A DNA stretch of 61,406 nucleotides. It comes from an uncultured Paracoccaceae bacterium. Lineage in GTDB: Bacteria > Pseudomonadota > Alphaproteobacteria > Rhodobacterales > Rhodobacteraceae. Location: assembly GCA_947494445.1 (NCBI GenBank), contig CANLVD010000018.1:1-61406 (forward strand), given 5' to 3'. The translations under genes and the position numbers were made by a program. Positions 33,542 to 45,400 of the stretch are shown here, one piece after another. A model generated the notes under the pieces. The model did not search any database, was not told the origin of the DNA, and saw only the letters and a program-made list of their open reading frames with translations. The first letter of the stretch is position 1. The number at the start of each line of letters is the position of its first letter.

Positions 33542-34233
33542 GCCTTGCGGTGATCCCTGCACGCGGTGGATCAAAGCGGATCCCACGCAAGAACATCAAG
33601 CCCTTTCACGGCAAGCCGATGATCCTGTGGTCGATCGAGGCTGCGCGTGCGTCAGGGTGCTTTGAGCGGATCGTCGTCTCGACCGATGATGCCGAGATCG
33701 CCGAACTGGCGCGCGGGGCAGGGGCAGAGGTGCCTTTCATGCGGCCCGCCGATCTGGCCGATGACCTGACGCCCACGGTGCCGGTGATTGCCCATGCGAT
33801 TGCGGCTGTGGACCATGGCGATGCGCCGGTCTGCTGCATCTACGCCACCGCGCCTTTCGTCACGGCGGATGACATCCGCAGGGGCCGCGACGTGCTGGCT
33901 GAAACGGGCGCGGATTACGCGATGTCGGCCACCAGCTTTGCGTTTCCGGTGCAGCGCGGTGTTATCAAGCGGGCAGGGGGGCTGATCGAGATGTTGCATC
34001 CCGAGCATAACGAGACCCGGTCGCAGGACCTGTCGGAGGTCTATCACGATGCCGGGCAATTCTACTGGGGCCGGGCCGAGGCTTGGACTGCGGGGCGCCC
34101 GATCATGTCGGGCCGCACGGCCATGGTGGAATTGCCGCGCCACCGGGTTCAGGACATCGACACGCCCGAGGATTGGGCGCGCGCAGAAGCGATGTTCGCG
34201 GTTCAGAACCGGGCCTATAGCGTTTCGGGATAA
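33538..34233 (+). CDS. pseF: CMP-pseudaminic acid cytidylyltransferase, PseF
   Basis: A 231-residue CMP-sugar synthetase. The N-terminal LAVIPARGGSKRIPRKNIKPFHGKPMI is the CTP-binding signature, and SEVYHDAGQFYWGRAEAW near residue 160-178 is typical of PseF. It starts with GTG overlapping the pseC stop. Its stop codon and last residues come from a REP-like palindrome that begins at 34217, so the very end of the protein may have been altered by that element; the length is still within the family's range. Confidence 0.94.
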   Translation: MSLAVIPARGGSKRIPRKNIKPFHGKPMILWSIEAARASGCFERIVVSTDDAEIAELARGAGAEVPFMRPADLADDLTPTVPVIAHAIAAVDHGDAPVCCIYATAPFVTADDIRRGRDVLAETGADYAMSATSFAFPVQRGVIKRAGGLIEMLHPEHNETRSQDLSEVYHDAGQFYWGRAEAWTAGRPIMSGRTAMVELPRHRVQDIDTPEDWARAEAMFAVQNRAYSVSG

Positions 34234-34319
34234 ACTTGAGACGAAAATACCCTGTCCTGCTGCGCACTCACGGGACATTTTCGACACAAGATGTTTCAGG
34301 TTAATCCCGAAACGCTTTA
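34217..34319. repeat. REP-like extended palindrome between convergent genes
   Basis: The ends are a perfect 13-bp inverted repeat, AGCGTTTCGGGAT (34219-34231) and ATCCCGAAACGCT (34304-34316). A nested imperfect pair follows inside: CTTGAGACGAAAAT (34235-34248) and ATTTTCGACACAAG (34277-34290). The element of about 100 bp supplies the stop codons of both pseF and the gene at 34317, as a REP or MITE-type insertion would. Confidence 0.65.
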
Positions 34320-34895
34320 GTAACTGTCGTTGAAGTCGACCTGATCATTGTAATACTGAATGTCATTCTGGTGGTTTTCGGCCTGCTGGCGGTAGAAGTC
34401 GCGGTCGTCCAGATGGTTTTCATATTCCAGCCGGTCAGCCTCGATGAAATCATCATGCGACTGGCATGCGCCACACAGCCCGCCGTCCGAGGCAGCACCG
34501 CAACGGGCGCAGACCGTGGCCGTGGCAACGACCGTGCCGCGGGGCATTGTGCCCGAGCGTTTGGCAGTTGCGGCCATGCCGGTGGACGGGTTGCCTTCGG
34601 CGGCCGAGGCTGCGGCCAGTTGCGCATAGACCGCCTTCATGCTGTCCCAGACCGTCACAAGCTGGCCGAGATAGACCTTGTTGCCGGCGACGAAGACCTC
34701 TTGCACCGCGTCGGGCAACCATGCGCTGAGGCCGCGCCGCTCTCCGTCGATATAGGCCTGTGTCGCGTCGATCTGGCTTTGCACATAGGCGATGAACCCG
34801 TCCGAGAAGGCATCGCGCCAATGGTCGCGGATCAGGCGGCGGCGGCTGGCCTCGGATTCCAGTAAAATGGCGTTGAGCATGTCTTGATAGGTCAT
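34317..34895 (-). CDS. Hypothetical protein with zinc-ribbon-like motif
   Basis: A 192-residue protein that I do not recognise. GGAGG lies nine bases before the ATG at 34895. The first ~100 residues are helical and mildly hydrophobic without a membrane segment. A four-cysteine motif CARCGAASDGGLCGAC (about residues 128-143) looks like a small zinc ribbon. The tail is strongly acidic and rich in Asp, Asn, Gln and Tyr. It faces away from the secretion operon and its stop lies within the REP-like palindrome, so its original C-terminus may have been different. Confidence 0.6.
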   Translation of the reverse strand: MTYQDMLNAILLESEASRRRLIRDHWRDAFSDGFIAYVQSQIDATQAYIDGERRGLSAWLPDAVQEVFVAGNKVYLGQLVTVWDSMKAVYAQLAAASAAEGNPSTGMAATAKRSGTMPRGTVVATATVCARCGAASDGGLCGACQSHDDFIEADRLEYENHLDDRDFYRQQAENHQNDIQYYNDQVDFNDSY

Positions 34896-35280
34896 CTGAA
34901 AAGCCTCCGGTTCCGGTTGATCCTAGCGGGTTGCCGGGTGCGTTTGGAAAAATTCGCAGGGCAGGGTGGTTTGCTGTCCGGTAACGGTCTCGATGGCCTT
35001 TATACACTGGGGTTTGGATCGCAGAATCTGGTGTCTGGCAGGGCGTGAATACCCAAGTGAAATGAGTATTCAAAGGCCAATCTGACCCTGACGTCAGGGG
35101 TATCCACCGACTTCCCCCTATCCGAAAGGATCGGAGATTATGGCGAAAATGTGGACCCGCTCAAGTTGCAAGCATTTTATCTGCACTCAGGTCGATATTG
35201 GTTAAAATTTTAGCTTGTTTACCCTCACGGCTCCGTTACCGTTGAGCTTGGGGGAAACTTTCAATTTCAGGTAGAGACTT
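34896..35280 (+). promoter_or_regulatory. Leader and promoter region of the RTX secretion operon
   Basis: These 385 bases between divergent genes contain several symmetrical elements: TGAATAC and GTATTCA arms at 35046-35072 around a 13-bp spacer, a perfect 14-bp palindrome CCCTGACGTCAGGG at 35086-35099, and a short hairpin ATCC-gaaa-GGAT near 35120. A 21-codon open frame with GGAG before its ATG runs 35140-35205 and could be a leader peptide. A long regulated leader is expected for a 24-kb gene, but none of these roles is proven. Confidence 0.45.
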
Positions 35281-35820
35281 TTGACAGGTGAACAAAATGG
35301 TGCCGCGGCAGACCCGGCACGCGACGAAGCGCTGGCCAAGAAACTTGCGGCACTGCGCGCTCAGGTAAGAGAGAATTTCGGCAAAGTGGTTCTGGGGATG
35401 ATGGCCCTGCCACGTTACAAGCATCAGTCTCTTGAGGACCTGCAACATCTGGTGCTGGACCCGCTGATCCGTGACCGGGTGGCGATTGCCTATCCCTCGA
35501 AGGAGAACAATCCGACGGCCGATATCTCGGGCCTCGCGATCTGGGCGACCGTGTCCGATGAGGTCGACGAGAAAATCCGCGAGCAGGTCAAGGCCGGCGT
35601 GTTCCCGATCCGCCTGAAGCCCGAGGACTGGGCCAGCGGCGAAATCAACTGGCTGCTCGACGTGATCGCACCCGATCCCAAGACGACGAGCAACGTGCTG
35701 AACAACTTCAAGCAAGTGGTCAAGAACGGCGACCTGCGCCTGCATCCGCTGATCACCCGTCTGGTTGACAAGGAAACCCTTGAAAAGATCGGTGCCACCC
35801 GGGAGCAAAGCGGTGAGTGA
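35281..35820 (+). CDS. HlyC-like RTX toxin lysine acyltransferase
   Basis: A 179-residue protein of the RTX toxin-activating acyltransferase family, which transfers fatty acyl groups from acyl-ACP to lysines of an RTX protein in the cytoplasm before secretion. By alignment from memory with HlyC, H48 (RYKHQS) takes the place of catalytic His23 and D127 (NWLLDVIAP) that of Asp92; EDWASGEINWLLDVIAP closely follows the HlyC segment EDWTSGDRKWFIDWIAP. No ATG is available: an in-frame stop lies at 35272-35274, so the TTG at 35281 is the most likely start. The gene opens the secretion operon and overlaps the next gene by eight bases, so its partner should be the giant RTX protein. Confidence 0.88.
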   Translation: MTGEQNGAAADPARDEALAKKLAALRAQVRENFGKVVLGMMALPRYKHQSLEDLQHLVLDPLIRDRVAIAYPSKENNPTADISGLAIWATVSDEVDEKIREQVKAGVFPIRLKPEDWASGEINWLLDVIAPDPKTTSNVLNNFKQVVKNGDLRLHPLITRLVDKETLEKIGATREQSGE

Positions 35821-36433
35821 CACGGTCTGGGCGTGCGACTTCTACAATAAATCCGAGATCGACAGCGATTTTCAGGCTGATGTGGCGGAGCGTGATACGA
35901 TCGAAGTCAACCGGACCATGGCGCAAAACTTCAAGGGCGCAGCCCTTGATCCGTCAGCATGGCCCGCATCTGTTTATGCAACAAAGGCCAAGCCCCGCAC
36001 CCCGAAAGCGGTGGCGAATATGGGCTTCATTGCTGTTTCCCAGTCGGCTGTTGATGTTCTTTCTGACTTTGACCTTGGGGCCTGTAAATTTCATGAGGCG
36101 CGCTTTCTGGCCAAAGATCGTGAGACGCCACTGGACATAGGCCACAGGTTCATCGAGTTCGGCAATGTCAAAAACAGTTTTTCGATAGAGGACAGCCCCA
36201 ATGCGCGGCCTGTTCCGTCACATCGTTCACCGGAGATGGTGAACTATCGCTATCCGCCTCTGGTGGTCAAAGATGGCGACCTGGCCTTGTCACGGGCCTG
36301 TCTTGATGGTCCCGACCTTTGGGTCGAGAGCTTTCTAATTCGCATGATGTTTGTGTCTGACAGGGTGGCCAGCGCCTTGCGTGCCGCCAAGTTGGACAAA
36401 CCGTTTTTTCTGCGTCGGTGCAGAATTGTTTGA
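35813..36433 (+). CDS. Imm11/DUF1629-like protein, candidate immunity protein
   Basis: A 206-residue soluble protein. I chose the GTG at 35813, preceded by GGGAGC at 35801; it overlaps the acyltransferase stop at 35818-35820. The C-terminal part has the feel of Imm11 (DUF1629): FIAVSQSAVDVLSDFDLGACKFHEARF, then DGPDLWVES and FVSDRVASALRAAKL before a final RCRIV. From general knowledge, Imm11 genes are often found beside AHH nuclease toxins. Here the next gene, 34 bases on, starts with an AHH-like segment. The match is by eye and remote, so both family and role remain tentative; an accessory factor for acylation or folding is the main alternative. Confidence 0.5.
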   Translation: MSDTVWACDFYNKSEIDSDFQADVAERDTIEVNRTMAQNFKGAALDPSAWPASVYATKAKPRTPKAVANMGFIAVSQSAVDVLSDFDLGACKFHEARFLAKDRETPLDIGHRFIEFGNVKNSFSIEDSPNARPVPSHRSPEMVNYRYPPLVVKDGDLALSRACLDGPDLWVESFLIRMMFVSDRVASALRAAKLDKPFFLRRCRIV

Positions 36434-36467
36434 TGACCCTCAGGGTACTGTAAGGGAATGAGTTGAG

Positions 36468-39400
36468 ATGACCTTTAATTTCAGAACGCTGATGTTCGAA
36501 ATTCAGCACATCTTTCCGAAATCTGTTATTCGCGACTTCAAGACCCAGATGGACAATCTGGGCATCAGTCAGCAGCAATATGGCAACCTGCTGGCGATGC
36601 CGACCGATCAGAGCCTGATTGAAAACCTGGCAGGTAAGCTGTCGGAATCGGCCAAGTCGATCATCGGAGCCGCCGGGTGGGGCTGGAACCGCCATGACAG
36701 TCAGGCACCTGCAGGCGAAGGGCGCCAGCACAACGGGTACACCAACTTTATTCGTGACCAACTGACAATCATCTTCGACACCGACAGCGAAGGTAATCCG
36801 TTGTTCTCGGCCGACGAGCAGCGGTTGCTGGTCTATGATCTCCACAAGTTTGCGGCTGATCTGTCTTACGGGCGGATTACCGATGCAAACGGTGTACCGG
36901 TCCGGGTTCTGGGGAACTCTGGTCACGCGGACACGATTGCTGAAGCGTATGCAGAGAACCGTTCGCTGGATCCGAACAACATTGATGCATGGACCCCGAT
37001 CCAGATCGCCGAGGTGCGGTTCTACGACACCTATATGAATGGGCCGGAAGGCAATGCCACGGTCTCTGAAAGCACGATGCGCAAGAAGGCCGTCGATCGG
37101 TTGGCGGATGCTTTGGCAGATGCAGGCGATATAACGACCCAAGCGCGGGATTCGATCAAGGCACAGGCGGCGACCGGAGCTGAAGGCGTAGATGATGCCG
37201 GACGAAGGCTGCTCAAATATGTCGATCTCAAAACCGGCCAGCCGATTGGCACACGCGAAAGCATGTTGGAATGGCTTGCTGCCGAAACCAGAGGCACGCC
37301 AGAAACTGCCAATCTGTCATTCGATGACGCGGTTGCAAAATGGGAAGGTGTGATCAACGAGTCCGGTCGCATCAGCCAGTCTGCCCTGCCGGACCTGCGC
37401 AGGCTTGACGCCGACACCCAAGGTGCGGTGACGGACGGTTTCAACAAAATGGCTGGCACCCTGAACGGTGTGGGTGGTGGTCCGGTTGCCGATATTGTCG
37501 AGTTTTTCGACATTGCCTATGAAGACATCAAGACGTTTTTTGCGACCGGCGATCCCAGCCGCCTTATCTCGACCACCATCGAGTTTGGCTTCGGTATGGC
37601 CTCAAGTGCCGCACTTGTCAGTTCCACTATCGCCATCGGGGCGACGCTTGGCGGACCTCCGGGCGCAGCGATTGTCGCCGCGGCCTGGGCCATTTATGAC
37701 TTCCCGTCACTGATCGAGAGCGCAGCAAGTCTGATCACGAAAATCGGTGAAGACATCGCTGAGCTGGTCACACCTGATTTTGGTCTGGTTTCAACCGACA
37801 AGACAAACCAGTTGATCTGGAGCCTGATCGATTTCCTCGCAGACGAAGAGGTTACGTCACTGACAAGCCCGTTTGGCTTCCAGTACTCCGCAGACACCGA
37901 TGAGGATCGCGATGTACAGGCGCTGCCGGATTACATTCTGGGAAGCGACGCAAACGAAGCCATCGTTGGGCGCAACGGAGCGTTTATCTATGGCCAGGGT
38001 GGCAATGACGAATTGCATCATCTTGGCAACGGCTATGCCTCGGGCGGGGACGGCGATGACCTCTTGCTGTCGCGCAGCCACACCGGTGTCAGCTTCAATG
38101 GTGGCAAGGGCAATGACTGGCTGATTGTACGCTCGGGTGAGGGCGGTGAATTTGTCGGGGGTGAAGGTCAGGATGTGATCTTCGTGGCCAGCCGCGGTGC
38201 GGGTATCTGGGGCGATACGCGCGACGGCGTGACCTATGACGACGAGGACAACCCCAGCGACATCGACACAACCTCGATCGAAGAGGCCGATCTGATCTGG
38301 TGGTGGCCCGGTGTCACCATGCTGGACCCCGGGCCGACCGACAAGCTGCGCTTCTTCGGGGTGCCGCTGGTTGGTGGAACCAACGACTTCCCGCTGGGTT
38401 TTGCCACAACAGTGATCAACGCGGTGGTGCCGGTCACAGGCTTTGCGACGTTCAAGAGCCCGCTCTATTTCGATTATTTCCTGCCGTTCATCTCATACAT
38501 GAAGTTCTCGGATGGCACGCTTTATGTGTCGAACCTGTTCGATACGCTCTTTGGTGCGGACAAGTTCGAGGAAGCGCCACGCTTCCAGACCGATCAGCCC
38601 AATGCGCCGAACATCGAAGGCGCGATGGCCTTCATCAACTACGAGGACAAGGCGACCTACTGGTCGGCAGGTTTCCGCAAAGGTGCGGAAGAGGATTTTG
38701 CAAACGCGACCAGCATCTTTGATCTGGTTTTTGCCGGCGATGGCTTCAACCCGGACATTGGCGGCGATCTGGGCATGTTCTTCAAGAACGCCAACCCCAT
38801 TCTCGACATCTTCGGCTGGTTGCCGGTGCCCGCCATCGGTGGGTTGCTGCGTCTGCTGCCGATGATCGACAAAATCCTGACGCTGGCCGGTGCGGTACAA
38901 TTGTGGACCAAGGCGTTCGAGTGGCGCGAGAAGTCCGATCCGCTGATCCTTGATCTGGATGGCGACGGGATCGAGACGATCAGCCGGGCAAGTTCGAAAC
39001 TGTTCTACGATTTCGACGGTGACCTGTTTGCCGAGCAATCCGGCTGGTTGCAGGGCGATGACGGATTCCTTGTGCGCGATGCAAACGGCAATGGCCGGAT
39101 TGACGATGTGACCGAGATGTTCGGCGGCGTTGGCGTGTCGGGGTATGAGGAGCTTTCGGGTTTCGACACCGACGGCAACAACGCCATTGATGCAGCCGAC
39201 GAGATTTTCGCCGAGCTTCAGGTCTGGCGTGACATCAATCAGGACCGGCAGACCGATGAGGGCGAGCTGTTCTCGCTTGATGATCTTGGCATCATCTCGA
39301 TCTCGCTGGAGACGACCGAACTGGGCTTCGAGACGCCCGATGGCACGCGTCTGGATGCCAGCGGCAAGTTCACCTGGGCTGATGGGTCCCAAGGCAATGC

Positions 39401-42400
39401 CTTTGACGCGGTCTTCGAGATCGATGACGTCAACACGATCTACAATGGCGAGACCGGCAATGCGTCGTGGCTGAATGACGAGGTCTATCAGTCGCGCGGC
39501 TTTGGCCATGTGGTGGATTTCGACATCGCGATGTCCAATGACATTGTCCTTGGCGAGATGGCGACTGTGGCGGCGGCCAGCATGACCACGCCGAAGCTCA
39601 AGACCCTGCTGGAGCAATCCGCGGGCGTTCTGGGGCAGTGGGCCTTCACCCAGCCGCTCAGCCGTGAGCTGACGCCTGTGCTGCTTGAGACACTGGGCGA
39701 CGGGACGGTCAATCTGCTGGACCGGGCGATCTACGTGGAAGACGGGACGGGCGGCTACTGGACGCTGGCCAGCGGCGCGGATGTGACCGACAGCGGTGGT
39801 GTGGTCATCGACCGGCCGACAATGGAAGACATCATGGCGCTGAGCCCAGCTGCGGGTGCCTGGCAGGTCGAGCAGATGTTCTCACCCTCGGATCGGGGCG
39901 AAGAACTGGTTCACCGGACGCCTGCGCCTTATCTGGCCGAGCGTGTCGATGACCGGATGGTCATTCTCGACTGGGGCGTCGAGCAACCCGACGGAAGCTG
40001 GCAATTGGCCAGCGGCACGCCCATCGTGGATGCTGATGGCGCGACGATCGCGCAGCCCACCATCGCGGATGTTCTGGCTCAGGCCAAACCGCTGGGGCAG
40101 GAGTGGCGCACCGAGACGCTGAGCTTCAACGAATACGCAAACCTGCCGGTCGAAGAGATCGGGATCAACTTCATCGACAACAAGGTGGTGGATTACACCG
40201 TCGAGGTCGCGGATCAGGACGGCACCTTCTACGTCTGGGCGCGCAATCTGGACCGGGCCTTGGAGTTGCAGGCCAAATACGGCACCGCGCAGGACTTCAA
40301 CCTGCGCAATTACGAGATTGATTTCGACACGCTGGACGAGGTCGGCTCGACCGATGACAGCACGTTCCGGGTGGAGCTTCTGACACCGGGTCAGTTCCAT
40401 CTGGCGATCTCGATGTTCGGCATCGATTTCCAGCCGCAGATGTTGCAGGCGCAGATCGCCGCCGACACCGGCGTGCTGAGCTATACCGTCAGCCCCGAGC
40501 GGGACACCGGCGTTCTGAACGAAGATGGCGAATATGTCTCGGGCATCAACGGGATGATCAACCTGCTGGATCCGGTGATGGACCAGTACATCCAGACTTC
40601 GCGTGCCTTTGCCGCGCGGATGGCCTTGCAGGGCGGTCTGAACGAGTATTCGCGCGGGCTTGAATACATCGCTGATTTCGACGGCTACCGAGCAACCACG
40701 GACCGCGAGCTGACGCCGCTCTTTGAGGCGATTTTCGAAAGCATTCCGGCAGGTTACGACGAGGCGCGGCAATATCTGGTCGACTGGAACGAGATCCTTG
40801 TCCAGATATGGCCCGACTATAAACCCGCTGCCGTCAACCAGAACGGCACGGCCATGTCTGTCGATCAGAACTTCCTGATCCAGATGATGCTGCCGGCCTA
40901 TGAGACGATCCCGACCGATCTGGATCTGCGCTCGGTCCTGTTTGCCATGTCCATCGACCAGACCCGTCTGGTGGAGCATATGGAAACCGACACAGAGGTG
41001 ACCGGCACCAGCGGCGTGGATTATCTGTACATGACTGCGGGCGACCAGATCTACAAAGGCGGTCAGGGCACGGATGTGTATTTCGTCGGCGGCGAGATCG
41101 GGTCGGACATCATTGACGATGTGGACACCGGACAGCGCGACGGTCTGCGGTTTGCGGATGTGAAATCCGACGAGGTTGATCTGGAACGCGATGGTCAGGA
41201 TCTGGTCATCACCTTCAACAACCGCGACGATGTTCTGCGCGTGAAGGACCAGTTCCTGGGCGAATTGAATCCGATTCTGACCAACGGCAAGCGGCTGGAT
41301 TCCGGGATGGACCACCTTGCCTTTGCCGATGGCATTTTGTGGAATCGTTTCCAGATCGCCATGCAGGTGAGCGAGGAGAAAGACACCAATGACGTGATCA
41401 TCGGCTCGGGTTCGGGCGATGTTCTGCGCGGTGGCAAGGGCAATGACGTCATGCGTGGCGGCACCGGTGGGGATTACTATTTCTTCAACGTCGGTGACGG
41501 TCAGGACGTCGTGGGCGAAGCGCTGGACTTTGGCGCGAGCGTCTCGCAGGCGGGTTTTGGCTCGCTCAAGGGCGGTCTCGACATGATCTTCTTCGGGGAA
41601 GGCATCGGCGAGCGCAACATCCGGCTGCAACGCGATGGCCAGTCCGATGACCTGCTGATTGTCCTTCTGGATGATGACGGGGTCGAGACCGGGGATACGC
41701 TTTATGTCGAAGACCAGTTCGGCGGTGTGCGCCTGAACTTTGGCGCGCTGGGAGAGATCGATCCGCAACTGGATGTCGATTACATTTCGCCCTATCTGAT
41801 CGAGCGCTTCATCTTCTCGGACGGCTATGCGCTGGACTTTGAGCAGATCGTCGAGCAGGTGCTTGAGAACGCCAAGACCGACGGCGATGACGCGATCTAT
41901 GGCCTGCTGAACGACAACCGTCTTGATGGCGGTGCGGGCGACGATTTCCTGACCGGTCTGGAAGGATCGGACACCTATGTCTTTGGCCGTGGCTATGGCG
42001 AAGATGTGGTGCTGGATGATGACTACAGCCTGAAACTCTTTGGCGCGCCGGATGACTATCTTGAGTTCGTCGATGATCTGCGCTGGAGCGACTTCGACTT
42101 CCTGCGTGACGGGGCCTCGGACACGCTGCGGATGCAGATCAAGGGCACGGGTGACACGCTGATCCTGACCGATTATCTGGAGTCGGTGCTCTTCGTGGGT
42201 TACGTCAACCTGATCGAACAGATCACATATGGCGATGGCACGGTCTGGAGCTGGACCAAGCTGCTTCAGCATTATGTGGACATCGCCAAGACCGCAGATG
42301 ACGATCTGATCTACGGTTTTGATGTCTCTGACTTCATTGATGGCGGCGCTGGCGACGACCGGCTTGAAGGGCAGGGTGGCAACGACACTTACGTCTTCGA

Positions 42401-45400
42401 GCGCGGCTATGGCACCGACACGATCCTTGATTACGGTGGAGCCGAGCGGGTCGAGATGCGGGGCATCCGGTCGGATGAGGTGACCTTCTCGCGGACCGAT
42501 CTGGACCTGATCATCACGGTGGATGACACGGGCGATCAACTGATCCTTGAGAACCAGTATGTCCGTGCAAATGTTCAGAATTATGCGGTCGAGGACTTTG
42601 TGTTCGAGGACCGCATCTTTGTCTTCACTGACCTGAATCCGGAAGATCTGGATCTGGTCGGCACGTCTCTGGACGAGACGATCACGGGCTCGAACTTCAA
42701 CGAGACACTGGACGGGCGTGACGGCGACGATCTGTTGATCGGTCGCGATGGCGGGGACACCTACAAGTTCGACGCGGGCTATGGTCAGGATGTGATCGTG
42801 GACATCCGCGAGCGTGCCGCGTGGGAGGACCGTCGTTTCGTGCCGCAGGAAAGCCGCGACACGGTGGAATTCGGCGGCGACATCACGCGCGACAACGTGA
42901 TTTTCACCAAGGATGGTGACGATCTGGTCGTGTCCATCGAAGACCGGGTGGACACGCTGCGCATTCGCGACCAGTTCAAATCGCTGAACATCGGTGTGGA
43001 GCTGTTCAAGTTCTTTGACGGCTCGATCATCGCGATCTCGGACGTTGAAGAGCTGCTTCAGATCGAGGGTGGCAACCGGGGTGACAATGTCATCGAGGGT
43101 CTGCCGGACACAGAGAACGAGTTGGACGGCCGTCAGGGCGACGACATTCTGCGCGGGGCCAATCTGGGCGACAAATACGCCTTTGGTGCAGGCTATGACC
43201 TCGACATCATCGAGGAATATGGCGACGTAGCGGGCATCATCGACGAGGTGATCTTCGGCGAAACCGTGCGGGCGGAAGACCTGATCATCCGCCGCAACGG
43301 CAATGACTTGCTGATCGATCTGGGCAATGGCGAGGATGTCCTGACCATTGTCGATGGTCTGACCGATGCGACCATTGAAGAGTTCAACTTTGCCGACGGC
43401 ACCATTCTGACCACCGATGACATGCGCGACCGGCTGCTCGTCGGCACCGATGGCGATGACCTGTTGCAGGGCTTTGACGACCGGGCCGATGATCTGGCGG
43501 GCGGTGCGGGGTCGGATGCGCTGGAAGGCGGCACCGGCAATGACACCTATCGCTATGGCTACGGCGATGGCGCGGACAGCATTCGCGACACGGGCGGCAC
43601 GGATGAAGTGCGCTTTGGCGTCGGGATCGAGGAAAAGGACCTGGCCTTCCGCAAGGTGGGCGATGACTTCCTGATCACGCTGACCCAGACCGGCGAGACG
43701 CTGGTGATCCTGCAAGGTGCGAGTGCGTCGAGCAGCAACTGGATCGAGACATTCGTGTTCAGCGACGGCTCTGAGCTGTCGATGACGGATGCCCGGACGC
43801 GTGCGCTGCTGGCTGCGGACAATGGCGGGATGGATCTGATCGATGCGCGCGATCTGGCGACCGGCATTCAGGTCACACCCGGCGTTGGCTTTGATGCGGT
43901 CATCATGGGACCCGATACGATCCTGCAGTTCCGTCAGGGTGACGGGATCGACCGGATCGAATTGCCGACCTCCTCGGGTCAGGCAGAGATCATCTTTGAC
44001 GAGTTGACCACGGCCGATGTCGAGGTGCGGGTGACCCGGATCGACGGCAATGATCTGACGCTGAGCTTCCCCGAAACCGGGGATCAGCTGATCCTGGTCG
44101 GTGCGCGCGATGCGGCTATTGTGCCGACCCTGTCATTTGCGGACGGGCAGGTCTGGGATCGGGCGGCGCTGTTGCGCGCGCTGATCGAAGGCCAGCAGAC
44201 CGATGGCGATGACGTGATCTTCGGCACTGGTCAGGCCGACAGCATCGAGGGTGGTCGCGGCAATGACGACATCTTCGGCGAGGGTGCAGATGACACGTTC
44301 ACCTTCACGCTGGGTGACGGTCAGGATGTGATTGCCGACAGTTCGGGCAACGATACACTGATCATCAGGGGCTACGATTCCGCCGATCTGCGGATCAGCC
44401 TGCCGGTCAACGGCTCAAGCGCTTACGGCTCGGGTGGCCGGGTTGAACTGGTTCTGTCCTTTGACGGCACCAGCGACGAGATCGTGCTGCGCTATGATGG
44501 TGATGCCAATGGCGTCGATAGCGTGGTGTTTGACGATGGCACGGTGATCACCCGTGACGAGATGTTCTCGCAGGCGCTGGGTCAGGGCACTGAGTTCGAC
44601 GATGTGATGACAGGAACGGACGCCAACGAGGTGTTCGAGGGCGGCAAGGGCGACGACGAGATCCGCGGCGGCGCGGGCAACGACACCTACACCTTCCGCG
44701 AAGGCGATGGCCGTGATGTGATCATCGAAAGCGGATCACGGTTCGACCTCAACACGCTGATCCTGCCCGATCATCTGCAAAGTGACGTAAAGATCAGCCG
44801 GATCGAGACCAGCAGCGACGCATTGCTGCAATTGCCCAATGGCGAAGAGATTGTGCTGGAAGGCGCGCTGTACGAGTTTTCGGGCCGGGTCAATGTGATC
44901 CGCTTTGCCGATGGCTCGACCTGGAATTCGACCCAGATCCTGGCGCGTGCCGACAGTGGCGGGGCGATCACCGTGCCGCGGACCATAACGGGCACGGCTG
45001 CGGGCGAAACTTTGGAAGGCACGCCGGAAGCAGAGATCCTTGAGGGTCTGACCGGCAGCGACACCTACATCTTTGCGCGCGGCGGCGGACACGACCGGAT
45101 CGTGTCCCAGCCGAACCGTCCGGATGTGAACATTCTGGAAATGCAGGGTTATGATCTGGCGGATGCGAGCTTCTCGGTTTCGCCGCTGGATGCCGGCAAT
45201 CTGGTGATCACATTCGCCGGGACGGATGATCGGATTCTGGTGGAGGATGCGTTCTATTCCTCCTCGACCACCTCAACCTTCTCGGACGGGATCTGGACCA
45301 CAACCTACTGGCGTTCCATCCAGACGTTCCGCTTTGACGATGATCAGCTGAGCATCGATGCCATTGGGGAATTGCTGACGTCCGGTTCTGCGACTGACGG

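Noticed and set aside
39882-43715. 1,277-codon open frame on the minus strand
   Set aside because: It is antisense to the RTX modules and is kept open by their biased, repeated codons. It has no recognisable protein features and no start signal. The same holds for the 914-codon frame at 53487-56231.
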